From positions 1-63,345 of the forward strand of contig NZ_BMFV01000028.1 in assembly GCF_014639255.1 (NCBI RefSeq): a DNA stretch of 63,345 nt, written 5' to 3'. The position numbers and the translations under genes are program-made. The notes below the pieces were generated by a model. That model was not told the DNA's origin. It worked only from the letters and a program-made list of their open reading frames with translations, and did no database searches. This document shows, in pieces, positions 60,003-63,345 of this stretch (position 1 is its first letter; each line of letters opens with the position of its first letter). Source of the DNA: Pullulanibacillus pueri. Its GTDB lineage: Bacteria; Bacillota; Bacilli; Bacillales; Sporolactobacillaceae.

Positions 60003-61025
60003 TTAATTTAAATCAGAGCATATTTTTTGATAGAGACTCAATCCATCCAAAAGCGCCTGCTGTCCCTCCTGCCCAGCTTTTATCTGATTATAGGCGGTAT
60101 TTAACACCACTCGAAAAGTTTCGAGATCTTTCTTTGTTGTGGATGACAATGACTCATCTTTGGGAACAGATAAAGCGTCCAATAATTTTGAGATCGTATT
60201 TACTGTCTTCTGGTCAGGAGTCTCTCCTTCAGCGAGTGCACCGGAAGCTTCAATTAATTGGGTAAATAATGTCTTCCCCTTTTTCATGTATTGAAAAACG
60301 TTAGAGGAGGATTGAAACTTTTGCGGCGTGTAATCCCACACTTTTCCATATAGAGTCACCTTTTTCTTTTGTAACTGGGTTTCTAGCGTTTTACGACGGG
60401 TTGAATTATCCGCAATACCAATAAAAACAGCATATTGTTCACCATCATTGACAACAGCAGCCGGAATCTGAGAACTCTTTTCGAGATCCTCCATCCCCTT
60501 AGTTGCTGCGTCTTTTTTCGCAAAAACATTCCATTGGATCACCTGTACTCTTAAAGACAATGCCTGAACATTTTGCTCTGCGCCTTGAGCCTTGGCTTGA
60601 TCTGGTGAGGACACATTCTCTTTTTGCGCTGCGTTATTCAGTGTTGTAGTCTGAGTCTTATGATCCGAAAATAGAATGAGAATAGTAAATCCAATGCCAA
60701 GCCCGACAATGATAGCGGCTAGGAAGGGCATCCAGAAATGCTTAAAAAGGTTAAAAAAGGTCCCAGAAGGCAACCCTTGACGCCCTACTTTCCTTTTCTT
60801 CTTTTTATATTTTACGATAGCAGGGGCTGCTTCCCCCTGATCATCGTGATTTAGTTTTTTCTGTTCATTAAATGTCTTACGCCAATTCAATGTTTGATCT
60901 TCATCTGCCGCTGCAACCTCTTTTTTTGCCCATTCTTCTAAACGATGCTCTTTACCATTAAAACTTATAATTACGTCGTCATTGCTCTTTGTTTGTCGTT
61001 GTCCGTCATTTTTAGGTTTAGCCAT
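60003..61025 (-). CDS. spoIIB: Stage II sporulation protein B (SpoIIB)
   Basis: 340 aa from ATG 61025 (GGGGAG upstream); the longer frame has no site. SpoIIB helps septal peptidoglycan dissolution at the start of engulfment. Basic cytoplasmic N-terminus (about 1-97, with KYKKKKRKVG), one helix at 98-120, then an extracytoplasmic SPOR-like domain at about 155-225 (LRVQVIQWNVFAKKDAA and YAVFIGIADN) and a helical tail. The sequence is divergent, but the layout and its place near radC, where B. subtilis has maf-spoIIB, support the name. Confidence 0.78.
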   Translation of the reverse strand: MAKPKNDGQRQTKSNDDVIISFNGKEHRLEEWAKKEVAAADEDQTLNWRKTFNEQKKLNHDDQGEAAPAIVKYKKKKRKVGRQGLPSGTFFNLFKHFWMPFLAAIIVGLGIGFTILILFSDHKTQTTTLNNAAQKENVSSPDQAKAQGAEQNVQALSLRVQVIQWNVFAKKDAATKGMEDLEKSSQIPAAVVNDGEQYAVFIGIADNSTRRKTLETQLQKKKVTLYGKVWDYTPQKFQSSSNVFQYMKKGKTLFTQLIEASGALAEGETPDQKTVNTISKLLDALSVPKDESLSSTTKKDLETFRVVLNTAYNQIKAGQEGQQALLDGLSLYQKICSDLN

Positions 61026-61238
61026 CCGACATACTCCCCTTTCCGTTCGGCAATCTGCATTACCGAATGACGACCTTGATACCATATTTCTAGTAGAATA
61101 ACACTTGGCTAAAAAAAAAGGACAAGACATTTGTCGTCTTATCCATGTTTTTTTTCGTTAAAATCTAGTAGTATTCGATTTTATTTGTGCCCATGACCTA
61201 AGCTTCTCTCGTTAATAGGTTTAAGGAAATACGAGAAA

Positions 61239-62927
61239 CTATCCTGTATAAGTGGCGACACGATTCCGCCCCTGCTGCTTGGCCCCAGAGTACATCGCTC
61301 TATCAGCATTACGGATGAGCGACATGGGATCCTCGCCTTGAATTGGAGCAGTTGCCACCCCAATGCTTGCAGTGATATGTATGAACCTTCTTCCTTCATA
61401 GCCAATATCAGTTTGAATGAGAAAAGGCTCATGGGATAAGCGTATACGGATATCTTCCGCCATCGTATAGGCTGCCCCAGTATCCATTTTAGGGAGTAAA
61501 ATAATAAACTCTTCGCCTCCATAGCGGGCAACAAGACCTTTGTCATTCACAATTGAGAGTAAGCGGTGACTGACATCACATAAAACACTATTCCCACTTT
61601 CATGGCCATAGGTATCATTAATTCGTTTAAAATGATCTAAATCAATCATCATAATAGAAAAATATCTGTTCGTTGTATCGACAAACATGCGATCAAGCTG
61701 TTCAGAAAAAAAGCGATAATTGTATAAATTCGTCAAAGGATCACGTTCACTTTTATTTTTTGTTTTCTCGTAGTCTTTGGCATTGTTTATAGCAACAAAA
61801 AGAAAATTGACCAAGATCTTTAACATAATCATGTGGTGCTTCTCATAAACACGTTTTTGTTTAGACGCTACAATCACCGAACCTAATGTCCTGTCATTTT
61901 CACCGTATGGAATTACCATTGCTGATTGTACAAGTTTTGAGATAGAAGCTAAGCCTTTTCTTTTTAACTCTTTTTGCGTCCCTATTCGAATGCTCTCTTT
62001 GGTATCCCATCCTTCAAGAACATCTCGATTAGTCATTTTAGCATGCTCTAAAAGTCCTATTTTTTTCTCATACTTGTAGGTTAAATGACGCTTGTCAGCA
62101 TCATCCCGCATCACTAAATAAGCATAATCAATCTCTAACATCGTTTGAATCTTTTTAAAAAATAACGACAATATATCATCAACATCAAGGATTCCCGTTA
62201 GCTCGCGACCGACATCACTAGTCTTTTGTAACAAGCGATTAATGGAATAGCTTTTATTCACTAAATGAAAAATAACAGACAAAGTGACGATAGGCAACGC
62301 AATAAAGAAGAGAGCCTTTCCGCCCATATCGGAATAGAGTAAGTAGAGAACAAGGCCAATAGGAATAACTAGAACTAGGGTAAGGGCTTCCCAAAGTAAC
62401 TCTTTATCAATAACAATTGCCTGTCTGTAGACCCATTTAGTCACGAGAAATATAAAGACCTGATTACTTAGGAAGAAGGAAACTCCATAGACCAAAACAG
62501 GGAGTATATTAATAGACCCACTATCTTTTATGACGCCTGTTGTCCCCCCTAAAAAATAATAAATATACCCGGAGACAATGGATACAAATAAAAACATCAA
62601 AGCATTCAAAGGCAACTTATATAAACTCTCTTTGTCATAGCGCTTTCTTGCTGCATAAATTATAATCATCAATTGCGCAATCACCATTTCTATGAAAAGC
62701 CCAAAAATGAGGAAGGTGGCAATTGAGATGCCCTCCACCACCACTATATCCCTGTCGCGCAATTTAAAGTAAAAAAAGGTGCTCACGATCATAAGGATGA
62801 CCATGCCAATAACGGATAAATAAGCTCCCCCAATCATTGGAGGTCTGTCCTTATAAATAAGGAGAATAGCCGCTGGCCACAAGAAAGCCCAAATGACCCA
62901 CACTCCGATTTTTTTATTTTTTGTCAT
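61239..62927 (-). CDS. Membrane-bound GAF-GGDEF diguanylate cyclase
   Basis: 562 aa. Seven or eight N-terminal helices (about 8-225) form a sensor, followed by a GAF-like domain (about 240-385; DVDDILSLFFKKIQTMLEIDYAYLVM) and a GGDEF domain (about 400-562). The active-site motif is GGEEF at 470-474, so it should make c-di-GMP from GTP; DLDHFKRINDTYGHESGN is the Mg/GTP part. The four residues where the inhibitory RxxD site normally lies read NDKG, so product inhibition through that site is lost. A GGDEF gene here is not part of the B. subtilis order. It lies 213 bases upstream of spoIIB. Confidence 0.92.
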   Translation of the reverse strand: MTKNKKIGVWVIWAFLWPAAILLIYKDRPPMIGGAYLSVIGMVILMIVSTFFYFKLRDRDIVVVEGISIATFLIFGLFIEMVIAQLMIIIYAARKRYDKESLYKLPLNALMFLFVSIVSGYIYYFLGGTTGVIKDSGSINILPVLVYGVSFFLSNQVFIFLVTKWVYRQAIVIDKELLWEALTLVLVIPIGLVLYLLYSDMGGKALFFIALPIVTLSVIFHLVNKSYSINRLLQKTSDVGRELTGILDVDDILSLFFKKIQTMLEIDYAYLVMRDDADKRHLTYKYEKKIGLLEHAKMTNRDVLEGWDTKESIRIGTQKELKRKGLASISKLVQSAMVIPYGENDRTLGSVIVASKQKRVYEKHHMIMLKILVNFLFVAINNAKDYEKTKNKSERDPLTNLYNYRFFSEQLDRMFVDTTNRYFSIMMIDLDHFKRINDTYGHESGNSVLCDVSHRLLSIVNDKGLVARYGGEEFIILLPKMDTGAAYTMAEDIRIRLSHEPFLIQTDIGYEGRRFIHITASIGVATAPIQGEDPMSLIRNADRAMYSGAKQQGRNRVATYTG

Positions 62928-63345
62928 GAAGATGCATTCCCGCCACCCTTCCTAATCCTTACTTTTTTTCCTTCTCACAATATATGCGCCATCAAGTTCA
63001 TAATATTAACTTAATTATACCAAATTTCTTATGATTTACTATTATTAATTTACCGATATCATAAATTAAAAAAAGAGATAATAGAGTATTAAAATAGAGG
63101 CCTTTACCCCACAAAGTATAAGAATAACTGACTTCCCCAAAATCTTGATCAAATAAGCCCTATTTTCCTCCTTGTCTTTCTTAATTCTCCCTTGCCTAAT
63201 ACATTCTTACGCTTTAAAAACAGAGAGGTTAAGACAGAAGTCTTTCACTCATAGAAAGAGGCTGTCTCAGAAGTCCTGTAAATTGGACTGTTTGAGACAG
63301 CTTCATCTTGATATTCAATCAAATTGAATTTGTAGGATATAAAAA
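62928..63345. other. Window end: AT-rich spacer with a strong inverted repeat
   Basis: No gene was seen. At 63258-63304 GAGGCTGTCTCA...AAGTCC pairs with GGACT...TGAGACAGCTTC. Such GCTGTCTCA hairpins often mark the end of IS1182-type elements, or it may be a terminator of a gene to the right. Confidence 0.5.

Overview
The window is a low-GC chromosome segment from an endospore-forming member of the Bacillales. Gene order follows, almost gene for gene, the Bacillus subtilis block from radC/mreB back to pbpI (the yrr/yrv/yrb region). Sporulation genes (spoIVFA/B, spo0B, spoVB, safA, a YhcN/YlaJ lipoprotein, bofC, an rsfA-type regulator, spoIIB) leave little doubt that it is a spore former. It is not B. 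subtilis: secD and secF are separate genes, the yrrMNO, nad, yrvM and maf genes are absent from their usual places, and a flavohaemoglobin gene and a YczE-like gene are inserted. Family level (perhaps Sporolactobacillaceae-like) is a guess.

Layout, nearly all on the minus strand. 0.2-5 kb: penicillin-binding protein, greA, udk, mltG. 5.7-10.9 kb: yrzB-ruvX-ireB, then alaS behind an Ala T-box and an AI-2E family permease. 11.2-14.5 kb: TPR protein, recD2 and a tiny zinc-ribbon protein. 14.8-16 kb: hmp. 16.3-19.7 kb: yczE-like, cymR, iscS, mnmA. 20-21.3 kb: rarA (plus). 21.3-22.3 kb: a remnant zone with a dispersed repeat, an IS1182-type transposase fragment and a TnpB fragment. 22.4-23.1 kb: rsfA-like regulator. 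23.2-23.5 kb: 6S RNA. 23.6-33.5 kb: aspS, hisS (T-box), a 54-residue ORF, dtd, relA, apt, recJ, lapA-like. 33.6-36.3 kb: secF, secD, comN. 37-40.2 kb: spoVB, yrbG, yrzE. 40.2-45.8 kb: yajC, tgt, queA, ruvB, ruvA, bofC, YhcN/YlaJ lipoprotein. 46.2-49 kb: safA, niaR, pheB. 49.4-52.5 kb: obg, spo0B, rpmA, prp, rplU. 52.6-59.3 kb: spoIVFB, spoIVFA, minD, minC, mreD, mreC, mreB, radC. 60-62.9 kb: spoIIB and a membrane diguanylate cyclase.

The genes form recognisable modules: tRNA charging and modification (alaS, hisS, aspS, dtd, mnmA, tgt, queA), recombination and repair (ruvAB, recD2, rarA, recJ, radC), stringent response and purine salvage (relA, apt), protein export (secD, secF, yajC), cell shape and division-site selection (mreBCD, minCD), and sporulation signalling from the phosphorelay (spo0B) to SigK activation (spoIVFA, spoIVFB, bofC). 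Regulatory RNAs and sites can be read directly: two T-boxes with visible specifier codons, 6S RNA with promoter and terminator, an L21 leader, and SigE-like promoters before spoIVFA, spoVB and safA.

No unknown multi-gene defence or biosynthetic system is visible. The least explained content is intergenic: at least four families of dispersed repeats, one of them long, hairpin-rich and variable in its middle, placed mainly at the 3' ends of transcripts.
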